Notes: generated from the sequence alone by a model not told the origin. A stretch of DNA of 64,000 nt from Sebastes aleutianus (GCA_916700875.1 CAKAKS010000039.1:8085544-8149543), one strand, 5' to 3'; counted from the stretch's first letter, positions 12,961 through 26,329 are shown. A program made the numbers and translations.

Positions 12961-14037
12961 AAACAACAGGTTAACACGAGTGGGAGAGGACTGACCTGGA
13001 CTTCTCCGATGTTTGCATAACATCTGGGTCGAAGAGAACACACAGAACATGCTAAAAATAAAGTCCAAAAAAATAGTGCCGTGTATAGAAGTCATAAACC
13101 GGAGGAGAGGAGATTCGTGTGCAGTCGATCAGTGACGAGTCAAAGTGAACGACAGCATCAATGTCCGCGATTCCCTGCATAGAAGTGTCAGCTCAGATAA
13201 TATCGCTCCTTCATACACGAATTTCAACAAGTTATCTTTTTTTTTATTTGATCCGCTTAAATTAATACACTGTGAAACCGACCCAGACTAAATAGAAAAC
13301 AAACCAAAAGTATCAATTTCACTCTGAATCGGACAAGCCAAACAGACTATGGCTTGTAAAAGTGTCTTCAAATATTGAAACTTTCAATGAGTTATATGGC
13401 ACGACTGGTATCGCTCTGTTTGTAATATATATTTAACCTTAGTAAACACAAACTGTTTAATAAAGTACGTTTGATATACACACCTACCTGCCTTTTAGAT
13501 TATAATCCAAAATGTCATCTCTGTACACTTAATGCCTCTATGCTATTTTTTTCTTAACACATGAATGGAGACTGTGAGAGTTGACAGCTCTGGAAGCCAG
13601 TAAGTGGACATTTGAAGTTGGATTATCTTGTTACATGAATGTTGAGTGGTGCTCACTATAATGATATAATGGTGGGATTTATTTTATGGGTGTGTCATTT
13701 GTTATCAGTGCTTAATTCTGATTTTACAGCGACCTCTCTCTGGTTATCTGTTTGATAATTTCAACCAAATGTTGCATGTGACATCGGTCTCTTTTTTTTT
13801 TTTTTTTACGGCTTGGGACAATTAAAAGAACAACAGCTACTTTCAGTTCCATGAGACCTGAATGAATGAATCGTCATCATACTCAGATCATATTTGTTGC
13901 TACATACAATATAAGATAAACTACAGAGTCACATATAAAATGAACACTTTTGTAAATGACCATAAAAAAAACAATGGGCCAAGTTTATTTTTATTTTTTT
14001 TTATGATGTGTGTCTCTTCTATTTTTCTATCGGGGCT

Positions 14038-14976
14038 TTAAAGGGACTGTTTGTAGCTTTTTAAGTGTATAAATGTACCGGGTCGGGACACATGCGCACT
14101 CGCGTGTGGCCGGAGCCTCGTCTCCGCTGCCTGCTCGCCTTCACTGACACAGCGCGCGCGTTCTCGGTCTACCTCTAGACGTGAACGCGCGCTCACTACA
14201 CACTGCAGAAGAGTTAGTTTAGCTCTGAGAATATCTAGTGAATGTACAGTGGACGTTTGTGCAGAAATAACTGCTGCAGCTCCTCCAGACCAACAGAGGT
14301 TTTCCGTGTCTTGTGAAGTGACGGAGCTCCGCAGCGAGTGACGTTATCGTCTCCCTCCTGCGCCCGCAGGGAGACACTGGGTGCCGGTGTCACGGTTCAC
14401 GTTTCGAGCCCCGTCACTTCACAAGACCCGGGACACCTCTGTTGGTCTGGAGGAGCTGCAGCAGTTATTTCTGCACAAACATCCACTGTACATTCACTAG
14501 ATATTCTCAGAGCTAAACTAACTCTTCCGCAGTGTGTAGTGAGCGCGCGTTCACGTCTAGAGGTGGAGCGAGAACGCGAGAACGCGCGCGCTGTGTCAGT
14601 GAAGGCGAGCAGGCAGCGGAGGAGTGACTCCGGTTGCCGGTGTCTCCCTGTGGGCGCAGGAGGGAGGCGATAACGTTTCTCGCTGCTGAGCCCCGGAGGG
14701 TGAGGCAAGAAAAGCCAACACTCAGATGATCAGATCTAAATCATGTTCATGGAGAGACCTTCGTCTGGTCAGCTAACATTACCTGCCAAGCAGGTGAAAT
14801 ATAGAGTGATATTGTGGTTTTAGCTGACGTGTGTCGCCTCACTGCTTTGAGCGATGCTCGTTCATGTCTATGTAGAGCGAGCACAAGCGCGAGCCCGACG
14901 CTGACTTTCATTGACTTCACGGCCACAGGTGTCGCTGTTAACAAGCATTTCTGAAAGTTACAAATCGTCCCTTTAA
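14038..14976. mobile_element. TTAA-flanked nonautonomous DNA transposon, copy 2, with internal inverted duplication
   Basis: Flanked by TTAA (14038-14041 and 14973-14976), with termini AGGGACTGTTTGTAGC and GAAAGTTACAAATCGTCCCT. It is the reverse complement of copy 1 (10081-10734). It is longer because one half is present twice in opposite orientations: about 14105-14335 pairs with about 14405-14625, leaving a short GC-rich spacer. The CpG content is very high for this window. Confidence 0.8.
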
Positions 14977-15869
14977 GGAGGCCAATTCTATTTACCGTGC
15001 CTGAGGACAAACCTCTAATGATAGGATTCGTAACACAAGCATTTGGCAGAGGAGCACCCAGCGCCTTTAGGGGAAAGTAAACTGGTTTGCGAGGGTTTCA
15101 AGCACAGTCCTGTCACCACCTGCTTCTGAGGTGGCTCATCAGAGAAGAATGAGGCGGGTGTGTGGTTTTAGTGCAGGTTATCACATATTTTATGCCCATG
15201 CTTCCGAAGGCTTTTGTAGTGTGCGTGTAGAATTTGCACCTTGGACCGAATGCAGGGAAATAATACGATTAACAATCAGAGGCATAGTTGTTCGCTGCAT
15301 GACCGGCTCCCTCACGTAGAGCTGCTGTCTGAGAGGCATAATTGCATAATGTGCTTATTGTGCAAATCTGTCTGTAAAATACTACGCCTCCACTGATATT
15401 TATCAATGAATGTAATCCCGACTTGCAAGAAACAGGATTTCCTGTACTTACAATGAGAGTCCCCTGTGGAATGTCTGGAGAATCTGGCCGCTGTATCCAC
15501 ATTATAGCTGCATTAATAGATTTTTGGCCACTATAGGGCCCAGAAAAAACACTCACAGACCTGGCATATTATCATCTTGTAAAGCTGATGTGACTAATTT
15601 GTTAGCAAAAGTATCTTACTAACAAATCTAGCAAATACAGAGCACTAATGCACTAATATTCACTCTCCTTTTAGTTCTGTTTTTGTCTCTCGCCAACTCC
15701 AGAGAAAAAAATATCTGGCTCTTCTTTAGCTGCTATCTGCTAACACTGTCCGTCTGCAATTGGGTGCTGGGCGGATAGCATACAGTGGTCACTGCCTGCC
15801 AGCTACGAGGTATGTACGACGCCACGTTGACACAACACTGTAATGTTAACATAAAAAAATATTGATATG

Positions 15870-16460
15870 TGGAGCTTTAATAATGCTGTTTTGTGAAACA
15901 CAACCAGGCGGCAACATCCGGTTTTGAAAAGTGAAGCCAATGCGGAAGTGCCTTAAACTGTCATTCTTTCTAACAGCCAGCAGGGGGAGACTCCTCTGGT
16001 TGCAAAAAGATGACTGATTGTATAGAAGTCTACGAGAAAATGAGTCTACTTCTCACCTGATTTATTACCTCAGTAAACATTGTAAACATGAGTTTATGAT
16101 CTCAATCACTAGTTTCAAATCTTCTTCAATACAGCTTTTTGTAACATTCAGACTCAAATGGACCATAAAGCAGGGGATGCTTTAGGGCGTGGCTACCTTG
16201 TGATTGACATGTCGCTACCACGACGTTGTCCAGTCTGGGTATTGTCTGTTTTCGTCGTACAACTTTAACCCTTTCACAGTGTGTTTTTTAGTTCATGAAA
16301 GTTATTTGTAACATTTTTGTCGTCTAAAAATGTCTTATTCAGCGTTCGTTTGTACTGAGCTCCGCCCTCTCATGTCACTTCTGGTTCCAAAAAACCAAGA
16401 TGGTGACGGCCAAAATGCTGAACTAGAAGCTTCAAGACAGTAGTCCACAAATCCTCTTTG
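15870..16460. mobile_element. Dispersed fish repeat, unclassified
   Basis: Contains GGCGGCAACATCCGGTTTTG, AAAAGTGAAGCCAATGCGGA and, at the other end, CACTTCTGGTTCCAAAAAAC followed by AAGATGG. I recognise this pattern from repeated sequences of teleost genomes but cannot name the family. No coding capacity. Confidence 0.45.
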
Positions 16461-16469
16461 TATTTTTTA

Positions 16470-19400
16470 TGTCCTTGCGGCACTAATACTACTTCCACAA
16501 CTTTCACAGACTATAATCAAATACATAACAGAGACAATGTCAGTGTTTCCAGTCTTGAGTAAGATATGGGCCCCTAACGTGTGCACATACCGTCAATTAA
16601 ATGCTTGAACAACCAACACTTTAAATGTCAGCATTAATAGCAAGCTTCAGTGCACGGTGGTCCGACAGCTACTACACAACTACACCTGCACTACAGTTTA
16701 TATATCTCTCAAGTGATACACTTGAAACTTTTGTGTTTGGTTTATCTTTCACACTGCAAAACTCTTCATCTTTAGTCATTTATGGTTATTATTGATTCCT
16801 GAAATTCCTATTTTCTTATAATGGGTGTAAAAATAACTTTTGAGAATCTGGTCTTTGTTCTTTATTCTGGTGCAGCTCATTGCCTTAAAATTATTGAAGC
16901 AAGTTGATTTTATTATAAAAAAAATGGCTTACGCTGCACTAAAAGATTGTGTAACTTAAAAAAAAAATATATGACCTCCAAGGTAGCATATGAGGTTTTC
17001 AGCACATTTGATCATATCCCCAAACTGAAGCGATGTTTGAGATTGAGCGCTTGCTCGCGGCTGTTCTGTGAAGTCTTTGAATTTCAAACTAAAATATGTT
17101 ATAATGCAGATTAGAGACCATAATCACTACTAGCGCGTCCCGGTTATGACCCTAGTTGTGTCTTTTTTACAGAAAGATCCTTGTCTCATCTTTTGTAGTT
17201 CATTAGGTCTAAGTCATTCCCTGCTTTGGCGTCCTTTTCCCCCACAAGGAGGTACCACACACACAAAAATAATAAATCACAGCCAAGCCCTGATAAGACA
17301 CCTGCAGGTTAAAGCAAGATTCTTTGGATGCAAAGTGAGCGTCCCCATTCATCAGAGGGGTTTGCTGATGCATTCCTGAGGCCCCCCAACATGTGTTTTT
17401 GTCATCTGTAAAATGTTATAATTTCTAATAACTTCACCCAACAAAATATCATGCAGCCCTCTGGCTGTATCACAGGGAGAGTTTTACAAGCTGATAGAGG
17501 AACTATACAGGCTCATGTCAAACTGAGTCGCGCCAATTAGGATTGAGGCAACCCTCGACAGCAATGTGACACACATGCACACAGCTACACCACATGCTGC
17601 TTCAGGCAGTCTTTAAAAAAAAAAATGAACTTGCATCTCTCTGACACTGAAGTTCATTCATAAATACAGAGTTTACTTCTTTTGAGCATCACGGTGGATC
17701 CGAAAAATGCAGAGAATCAAAACAGATGATGAAACCTTTTTATGACTGACAAGGTTTTGGAGTTGGTGTGTAAACCCAATAGACTAAAGTTCTTTTATTT
17801 TAATGTTCAACAACATTTTTGGATGAATACAAATTGACTTGGTGTGCAAAGGGCCTTCTCCCGCCAACCCAGACAGCTCTTCAGTTCTCACTAGCCGACC
17901 AATACTTGCTGTGTCGTCATAGGTTCCTGTTTAAGCTTCAATTAAAGCCCTAGTGCGTTGTTTTTTTTGTCAGACTCGGGATGAATGCCAAGAAGAGATG
18001 CACAGCCCTGCTATACGGTAAGAAGCCACAGACTCGGTTGGAAGGAATAGCCCAGTAGGAACTAAGTCTGCAAACTGATCCAATTATCTTTGTGATCTTC
18101 AATCGTGATTTAATGATTGATTTGGGAATATGCCTGCATCTTTATATTGCTTAATAGATTCAGCATTGTGGTTACTTGCTGTACACCCGGTTTGCACATG
18201 GTTTGCATACACTGAATGTCTGAACCCATTACACAGAGACTTAACGCTTACAGCACTGTAGCCAATTGTTTGCATAAGTAAATTAAGGTTGTTACTCAAG
18301 ACGCAGCCACTAACAGCAGTTCAAGGCTTGCATGGCTTGGTGCCTTCCCGCAAGCTACAATTTATTCATTCATTTCAAGTGAGACATTTGATTGTAAACA
18401 TCATTTTGTGCGTCACCTACATTCTAACATAGTGCACATGAAAATAAAGTTTAAAAAAAGGAAAGATGTATTGATGCCTTACAGTTAAATGTCTATAAAT
18501 ATGCCAGATTATGACCTATTTTCTCTTGTCAACAGGAAGTGGTACTGCCAGTGAGGCCAATACTAGACGAGTGGCAGGATTAACGGCACACAAATAAACC
18601 ACGCTACCTTCGGGGCAGGGCAGCAGCAGGTCCTGAAATTCCAACTCAGCATCAGTATGCAATCCTTTAATTACCCCCCAGAGGGTTTTACATTCAGGTG
18701 CATGACTGACTCCCCCCCAAACTGAAAATAGATTATTACTGTAAGAGTGTCCAAATGAACCAGTTTGGTGCTCCTGTGCCTGAATCAATACACCACTGTT
18801 GTCAGTGCAATTGGATTATCTTGAATTACAGCGACTTAAAACTAAAATAGTCATGAATATTCCAAAGATTGTGCGCCAATTATCTCCTCATTGTGAAGTG
18901 TAAGTGGCTAAATAGTGCCGACTCAGGGCTGCAATTAAAACCACATTTGACCTCCCTACCTCGAGGGAGAATAGAGAGGCACCTGTGATAGAAATGTCTG
19001 TTATTTAAATTCCTAGAATGGTTTTGGAAAAGCTTTTGTACTTCCTGATTTCGGTTCTAATCGAGTCCTGGTTCCAAGTCTTCTCATATTATAGGAGTAA
19101 GAAAACCAAATCTTTTGAAACCAATAAACACCGCTATTTTCTGCAGGTTTAGACAGTTATTTCTCATAAATCCAGAAGTATTTTTTGATGAATAAAATAA
19201 AAAAAAATAAGCTGGCCACGCACTTTTTGAATGTTCACGGTTTATTTTTACTTCATTCTAGCTTTATCTGATTCTGACGTATTATCACCGTAACATCAAA
19301 AATGCTGAATTCTTGCATGAAATGCTTTGTCAAGTTAGATGTATTTTTCATTTCTATGAAATTAGTCTTATGTGGTGATTTGATTGAGCTGTAAATTACT

Positions 19401-20750
19401 TTTTCACTTTGATGTTTGCATCATCACGTTTCACTCTCTTCAGCCTTCAGCCTCTTGCCGCTCTTCTCATTTCTCTACTTTTAGCCTCCTCATCTCCTCC
19501 GTCCTCCTGCCTGTGACCCGTAAATCAATGTCAGCGCGCCATCCAGAAGGATGTCTCAAAACCTAAAATGCATCTCAAGGAGAGAGGAGACTTGCCGGAA
19601 GAGCTATGAGCGAGGATGCACAGGTGTATCCTTTGCGCTGGTCTTTTCAGACGTTGCGTGACACATAACAACGATGGACAGATAATGCAGCTGTGCCACG
19701 CGTCATATTTAATTGACGTCGCTTTAAAAAGATGGTTCCGAAGCAAGGATGTCTCATTTTGTGAAATGCCTATTGCGTTGACTCCTCTCTTCTGTCTCTA
19801 GTGTGTTTTGAAGTTTGAGAGCCTGTCATACATCATCTGCCCTCTAGTTGCCCTCATTGAGTTTCTCTCTTCCAGAGATCACCTGATACAATCACCTGCC
19901 TTGCTCAGCTGTCCCCAAATCCCTCATCCACCTCCTACAGCACACTTTTCAACATGCAGATTTACAATAATGACAAGCTGCTTTTAGTTGTCCAGCCATT
20001 TCCGGTGTCTGTTTCCTGCCAGACACCTCCAACAGCTCCAGGGGCGCCGTACTGTGTCTGACCCTGCGCTATGACGCCTGAAAATGAATGTGTGGTGTGG
20101 TATCTAGGAGGGGTGTGCGAAGAGATGCATTTCAACTGCCTTGTGTGAATTTGCCTGGTGTTGATTGACGAATAAAGCATCTTCTTTTCTTTCAAAAGGT
20201 CAAGAATGAACCTTCACCATTTTAATTTTTAGTGGATATTCCAATAGAATATCAACTACAATATGTTGAATATCCTAAAATGAGATCTACAGCATCTTTC
20301 TGACGTGACATTTATAAAATACCTTCCCCAGACGCTGGTGTGGCGCCACAGCCGCTTGTGGGCTAACCTGTGAGATTAAAAAAACAGTTTTTATTGGCCC
20401 ATATCACTTTACTACATAATCTACTTCTTTAAAACTGATTGCTCTTGCTGCTTTGTTGTGTTTTTATTTGGCTTGTAAACCGTTCGAGGGAAATCATCAA
20501 AGGTATTAGACTAAACTAGTAAAGTTGTAAATAGCGGTTACCATGATAATAAAAAGCACCCAGTGGAGTACTTGACCCCAATTTCTCCAAAAATGTTTGT
20601 ATCCTTTGTATAATGAAAAGAAGTGCATGTTGACATCATCGATGGTGAACGGAGGTACACTTACATCTTTATGATTGGAGCACTAATTGTCAAGTAACAG
20701 ATGTGGGGCAGCAATGTATAATAAATCCATAATGGGTTCTTGAAGAAAAA
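16470..20750. other. No gene recognised
   Basis: Noncoding sequence of 4.3 kb. The longest open frame (minus strand 18788-18516, 90 codons) has no recognisable domain and no clean splice pair. Nothing else can be supported. Confidence 0.4.
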
Positions 20751-20771
20751 TGGTACGTATTAAATACGGTT

Positions 20772-21575
20772 ATTTGGAATAATAAACCTGCCTGCCAAAG
20801 GAGATCAATTCTTCAGCTCCCCAAGTCTCAAGGAGGACTAGGACTTCCACATTTCTGCCATTACTTTTTTGGACTGTATTGTTAATAAGCTGCTTTACTG
20901 GATCAACTGCAAACCCTCCGGCCCCTGTCCACCCTGGGTACATCCCGAAATGTCTTCCTCCTCTTTCTCCCTGCTCTCTCTGTAATTTACTCTCAGCTTC
21001 CCATAGCACCCCACAAATTTTCATTACTTGTCATTAACACAATCAAGATCTGGCTTCAATTCAGGAAACAACATTGTCTCCACAGAGCTTTGATTCTTGC
21101 GCCGATTTTAAACAACCATCTCTTCTCACCGTCTTGCACTGACCCTGCCTTCCATATTTGGTCTAACAATGGTCTTACAACACTTAATCAACTATACGAC
21201 AATGTGGTCTTTTCCTCTTTCGCTTCTTTGTCAGTTAAATTTAACCTGCGAAATAGTCACTTCTTCCGTTGTTTTCAAATTAGACACTTCATCCAAAAAC
21301 AGTTCCCCCCATTTCGCCAAGCAAAAACGGATAATATCCATCATATACAATAAAATGTATTCTCTGAATCCGGCACCGACCACACCCCTCAAAGACTCCT
21401 GGGAGCACGATCTTGGGATTGACACATCTGACAGTCAGTTGTCCCTTTTCTGTTTTTTATTTCATGTTAAAGACAATGTGTTATGTTCTACATTTGTTAA
21501 TATGAATTTTGCTTGGTCTATAAAAAACCCAATAAAAAAAAAAAGTTTTGAAAGAAAAAAAGATTTAAAAGAAGA
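20772..21575 (+). pseudogene. L1/Tx1-like LINE ORF2 C-terminal region, degenerate
   Basis: Begins IWNNKPACQRRSILQLPKSQ then GGLGLPHF, the typical post-reverse-transcriptase motif of L1/Tx1 ORF2. Further on, in another frame, it reads FHIWSNNGLTTLNQLYD and NLRNSHFFRCFQIRHFIQ, the C-terminal WxxxGL..L..L and NSxFFRYLQIRH motifs. Several frameshifts separate the parts. The copy ends in CCCAATAAAAAAAAAAAG near 21530-21545, consistent with a LINE poly(A) end. Confidence 0.8.
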
Positions 21576-21579
21576 CATA

Positions 21580-22950
21580 TGATACCTTTTGAGTAGGGAA
21601 AACTAAAAACAACTTTTATGTTCAGATTTAGGATAGCACTATATATTTCATGTAAGCACCTGCTTTGCCATCCCTTTTATGGGGTTTTGTCATGGAAAAA
21701 TATGCACTATCATTAACCCTTTTATAGGGTGTTATATTTTCCATAAACATCTCAATTTTGCTCATAACTGTTCTCAAATCCTGTAATTGACTGTCTCACT
21801 CTGCCTCAGCATCACGTGTTTCCTTTCCCTATGTGTGGAGCTTTGCCTCCAGCATATTCCTCTCATGTGTATATTGTATGTCCTCTTTGCAGGTCTTCAT
21901 GGTACAGGGGAGGTTTTTGTAGATATTACCAGTTCTTGGTAGAACCTGGAAGTTACTTGACATCTAGTGTGATCCACATTAACTTAATTTCAAACGCTTT
22001 CACACTATGCCTGAATCTATTTAATATGTTACACTTACTGTTTACTTAATATTAGGTTTGTACACTAATTGCACGTGCGCCGATTTCAGGAAAAAGGGAT
22101 CCCTCCTCTGTTGCTTTTCCTGAGGTTTTTCCTTTTATTGTCCCCTTCATTATGATTATTTTTGTGTTTGTTTGTGTTTTTCCTCATCAGAATCTTTATG
22201 TTTGTTTCTTCTATTTTTTTTATTTATTATCTCTTCGTTCTCTACTTAACTTGATTATATTTATGACCCCAGAGTCGTGATGAGAGTTCCGATGTTCATG
22301 ACATGAAAAATCATAAAGAAAACTGAATATGGCCATCAGTCCAGTTTATTTTGTTATGTTTTGATTTCCATGTATACGGATATTTTCGATATCTAGAATG
22401 ATATCCCTGAATGGTCAAACCAAATGCTCAACAAACCATTTCTTACTTCCTGCAACGGAAGCTTTCTCTGTTATTAAACTATATTAGTAGTATGCTTGGG
22501 CGCCACGGATGGTAAACGTGAGAAGCCTAAAAATTAGATTAATATCTAGTTACTCATTCTACTATGCAAAAAAAAAAAAAAAATAACAAGGCTAGATCAT
22601 CTTGTGCTGTTTTTTTTAATGCCACCTATCCTATTTATTTTTGTATTTCCTCATTTTCTTTCCAGTTTACTTGTTTCCATTCCCCACTGTGCAGCGTTAT
22701 CTGCATTTCACTGCCACGCAAGTCACAAGATACTACTATTGCCCTCAGGGTGAGGAGGGATTTCCAGTTACTCACTTAACAGGTAAATTGCCCATTTTAA
22801 ATTTGAAAGCAAGTTGTAACACACATCCTTTAAAGACACAGTGAAACAAAAAGTGTGTTTTTATCATACATACTTATCATGTGACCCTGCATTAATTGTT
22901 CTGCTCTTGGTATATGTAAAAAAAAACAAAAAAACATTGTTTATATATTG
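21580..22950. other. No gene recognised
   Basis: AT-rich noncoding DNA with homopolymer runs (A-run at 22567-22583). No exon or paired repeat seen. Confidence 0.45.
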
Positions 22951-22953
22951 AAT

Positions 22954-23019
<66 letters not shown>
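22954..23019. repeat. Compound (CT)n(AT)n microsatellite
   Basis: Uninterrupted CT dinucleotides pass into AT, then CT, then AT again. The repeat lies just upstream of an L1/Tx1-like fragment. Confidence 0.9.
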
Positions 23020-23094
23020 AATCATTCATCAGCAAAAAGAAAATATTTGACTCTGAAATGTGTCAACAAATGTGTCAAATATATGCATGCCAGA

Positions 23095-23395
23095 TGGGAC
23101 TGCACACCAACATCACTGTTAACCTCTCTCTCCTTTTAGGTGTCAAAATCCAACTCTCTCCTCCACTCTGCTTACTTGGAGACATATTCAACATAAACCT
23201 AAAAAACACATCCAGTAGAATATTCTCTATAGCCCTAATTATCGCCGAGAAAACTATCCTCATGAACTGGAAATCAAGCACCACAATCAATGTCACACTT
23301 CAAAATCTACTAATTAAATACCGTACATATCAATGGAAAAATTATCTGCCTCCAATAATAATCAAACCACTGACTTTGACATAATCTGGAAGGCC
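23095..23395 (+). pseudogene. L1/Tx1-like LINE extreme C-terminus
   Basis: LCLLGDIFNINLKNTSSRIF is followed by SIALIIAEKTILMNWKSS and TINVTLQNLLIKY. These are the (L)GD/L... and AKKTIxxxWK motifs that end L1/Tx1 ORF2 proteins. The frame stays open from about 23100 to 23384. The copy is truncated at both ends. Confidence 0.7.
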
Positions 23396-23739
23396 ATGTT
23401 TACCTTGCACGGCAGCTGGATTCGAGAGATCACGGGAGAATAGCGGGATCACATATCACATGAAAAACAATCTTGTCAGGCTTCATGTAGTGCGTTTGTG
23501 TCCGGACAGCCAGTGCACGGACACATCAGTGAGTATGGGGTCAGATCACTCTCAATATTAACAAATTCACACAAAAGGATTCACACATGTATTTTGTGAT
23601 TTATATATATAATATATATGACTCCACAAAAATTTTTTTCATTGCACACAAAAAAGTTGTCGTTGTATATAAATGTAAAAAAAATCCACATAAATATATA
23701 ATATATTTCTGATACACACACAAATATAGATCACATTTC

Positions 23740-24815
23740 ATCTCCCTTCAAAACAACTCATCTGTCCACATCTCCAGTCACACAAGGTGTCCCACAAGGC
23801 TCTGTACTCGGCCCACTCCTTTTTATCATTTATATACTGTATTCCCCATCGGTCAGATCCTCCGCCATTTCAACCTGGAGTTCCACTGTTACGCCGATGA
23901 CACACAGATACATTTCAGCACCAACTCCCCCCACAACCCACCCCTCTCCCATCAACATCAACTCCCGCCTCTCTGCAATAAAAATCCGGATGCAACAGAA
24001 TTTTCTCAAACTCAACAGCGACAAAACTGAACTCCTGAGCTCCAAATCTACCCTCAGCAAACCCTCCTCCCAGGCACGCAACCATGGCGTGATTTGGATT
24101 CCATCCTCTCTCTTGAGCCCCACATCCCTCAAGTTGTCAAAATCTCCTGCTACCACCTGCGCAATATTGCTAAGATCAAAACTTCTCTTGCACGCCCTGC
24201 TGCCGAGAGGCTTATCCACACTTTCATCTCCTCCCGCCTTGACTAATGCAACTCTCTCCTGTCAGGCATAAGCACTACCTCCATCAATAGACTCCAACTG
24301 GTACAGAACGCAGCTGCCCAATTCCTATCTTGCACCAAATCATGGCACCACATCACCCCAGTCCTAAAAGACCTCCACTGGCTCCCAATCCTGACCGTCA
24401 ACTACAAAGCCCTGCACCAACTGAGATCCATCTCAGCTGCGAAGGGTGGACTTGTGGGGTGGAGAAGAGACCAGCTGAGGTGGATCTGAGGGACCGTGAG
24501 GGTTGGTAGAGGGACAGGAGGTCAGAGAGGTAGTAGGGTGACGGAGCATTCTCCAGGGCAGCTCCCAGGCTTTGGAACTCCCTCCCACAAGACAACAGAG
24601 ACTCTGAATCCTTCACACTATTTCAAGACCCATCTCTTCTCCTCTGCCTATTCCACCACCCTTAGCCATTTTTAGTGTGTGTGTGTGTGCGTGTATGAGT
24701 GTGCACCTGTGTGTGCCATTTGTCTGCTGTTTGTCTCACACCGCTTCCCGTTTATATTGTTAAGCGTCTTTGAGTTCCAGAAAAGCGCAATATAAGTTTA
24801 ATTTATTATTATTAT
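23740..24815 (+). pseudogene. L2 LINE, reverse transcriptase to 3' tail, with an internal inversion
   Basis: Motifs in order along the plus strand: GVPQGSVLGPLLFIIY (about 23787), YADDTQIH (23890-23913), NFLKLNSDKTELL (about 24000), then TRPAAERLIHTFISS- and RLDYCN-like residues, RLQLVQNAAAQFL and HWLPI..NYKALHQL. It finishes with AAPRLWNSLPQDNRDSESF (24551-24607). Frameshifts and stops are frequent. The end AAGCGTCTTTGAGTTCCAG and AAAAGCGCAATATAA with ATT triplets is an L2-type tail. The part between about 24421 and 24534 reads on the opposite strand. Confidence 0.85.
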
Positions 24816-24959
24816 TATTTATGTCTTGTTTTAAATAAATGTAATAGAAATCCACAACAGAAACAATACCGCTTTTGTCCACAGGGACCGCCAAAATCAA
24901 TACAAAATTAAAGTGCCTCGTAGTAGCTTTAACAGGACTCCAGACTAACTCTTTATATC

Positions 24960-25430
24960 GGTTGCACTGGTGCGCTTAACTTCTTCATTTAGGTGCAGAA
25001 GCCCATCATTTTGGTGCACCCAAAGTTTTTCACCGTGCCTTTTGGCAATGCAATAATAGCTTCATTTTAAGCACTTTGTCAGTTCACATAGACCTACACA
25101 TTATTCATTTCTTAACACAATCTTTAAATGGTTATAAATAGGAAAAAACACGCAGATTTTTGCGTCAGATGAAGCCGTCTCAGCCAAAGATGTTGGGTCA
25201 GAAGAGCACTGACCTCCACACACACTTTACGCCACTGTCCCGCATTGTGAACATAGAGTAGATAAGTAAGAATAGTAAGTAAGAAACTTTGATGCTTACA
25301 GTATTACCGTGTGAAAATGGCCAAGGCCTGGTTTAAAGTGCAATCCACATGTAATGTCTAATGTCTGTGTACTGTGTAGCGAGTGTGAGGTCGAGCAATC
25401 CTGCCAAATGTCAGGCGCACCAGTGCGACC
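24960..25430. mobile_element. DNA element with 16-bp terminal inverted repeats
   Basis: GGTTGCACTGGTGCGC at 24960-24975 and GCGCACCAGTGCGACC at 25415-25430 are reverse complements with one difference. The 470-bp interior has no coding sequence, and I cannot assign a superfamily. No clear target duplication was seen. Confidence 0.6.
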
Positions 25431-25639
25431 AATGAAAATGTTTAGTTGTACTTGACAGATTTTTGATCGCACATGCAATTGTCACTGTCATATTCGCCTT
25501 TCTTATCTAATGTCTTGTCGTAGCACTTCAAACTGTATTCATGTGAAATCATGCTATGCCGTTAAACTTGAACCAGCTGCATTGTGAGTGTCATACTGTG
25601 ACTGGTGCGCACACATGTCAATAGTCATGCCAGGTCGAT

Positions 25640-25775
25640 TATATTCTTACAGCCCAATATCATAAATCGCAAATTTGCCTCGAGGGGTTTTACAATCTGC
25701 ACAGAATATGACACCATGTCCTTAGTGGACCTTAATTCGGATAAGGAATAGCTCCCCCCCACAAACCACCCCCAC
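25640..25775 (+). mobile_element. Dispersed fish repeat fragment
   Basis: CCCAATATCATAAATCGCAA followed by ATTTGCCTCGAGGGGTTTTA and TCTGCACAGAATATGACACC matches a sequence type that recurs in teleost genomes, in my recollection. Short and noncoding. Confidence 0.4.
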
Positions 25776-26329
25776 CCCCAATAATCAGGACCTCGCACAC
25801 CATGTTCCCACTGAGCCGCTTACCCATCATGCAATGGTTCTGGGTCAAATCATTTTCAAGTAGTAGTGGCTTGTTATGTCTGCCAACCACACTGCGTGTC
25901 CTTGTGACTGTTTGGCAACCAGGGAGTTTGTTAACAGCAGATGTACTTCATTGTTACGTAGTATTAAGGCTTTAGTGTAAAAACATGTGTCATCTTTTCT
26001 GATCTTTTCTGACACTGAAAAGATGAAAATGGAGAAACAACAGGCAACTTTATTAGGGGAGGGGGACTGTTTCTTTCATACTCTTTAACTCAAGCTGCTT
26101 TTGACACAGTCCAGGGTCGGTCTGGAATAACAATTCAGGCTAGAAATTGCTTCCAAATTGAGGCCACTCTGCACGTTCAAACGCTTTATAGACACATAAT
26201 GTCACTGTCGACTTTCCTTTAAATCAATGGCAACAGTGATGCTTCCAAAAGCAAAATAGCACACAGATGTCTTCTCAAACTTGCAACACATGCACATTTT
26301 AAGGTCTTATTGATAATATTTTTATGTGT

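Noticed and set aside
14338..14708. Overlapping open frames on both strands, about 103-111 codons
   Set aside because: They arise from the GC-rich inverted arms of the TTAA transposon. The two strands give similar peptides because the DNA is palindromic.
18516..18788. 90-codon minus-strand open frame
   Set aside because: No recognisable domain, no in-phase splice partners and no supporting neighbours. On the plus strand the same place only offers a chance acceptor-like sequence.
22948..23139. Open frame rich in Ser-Leu and Tyr-Ile repeats
   Set aside because: Low-complexity translation of the CT/AT microsatellite.
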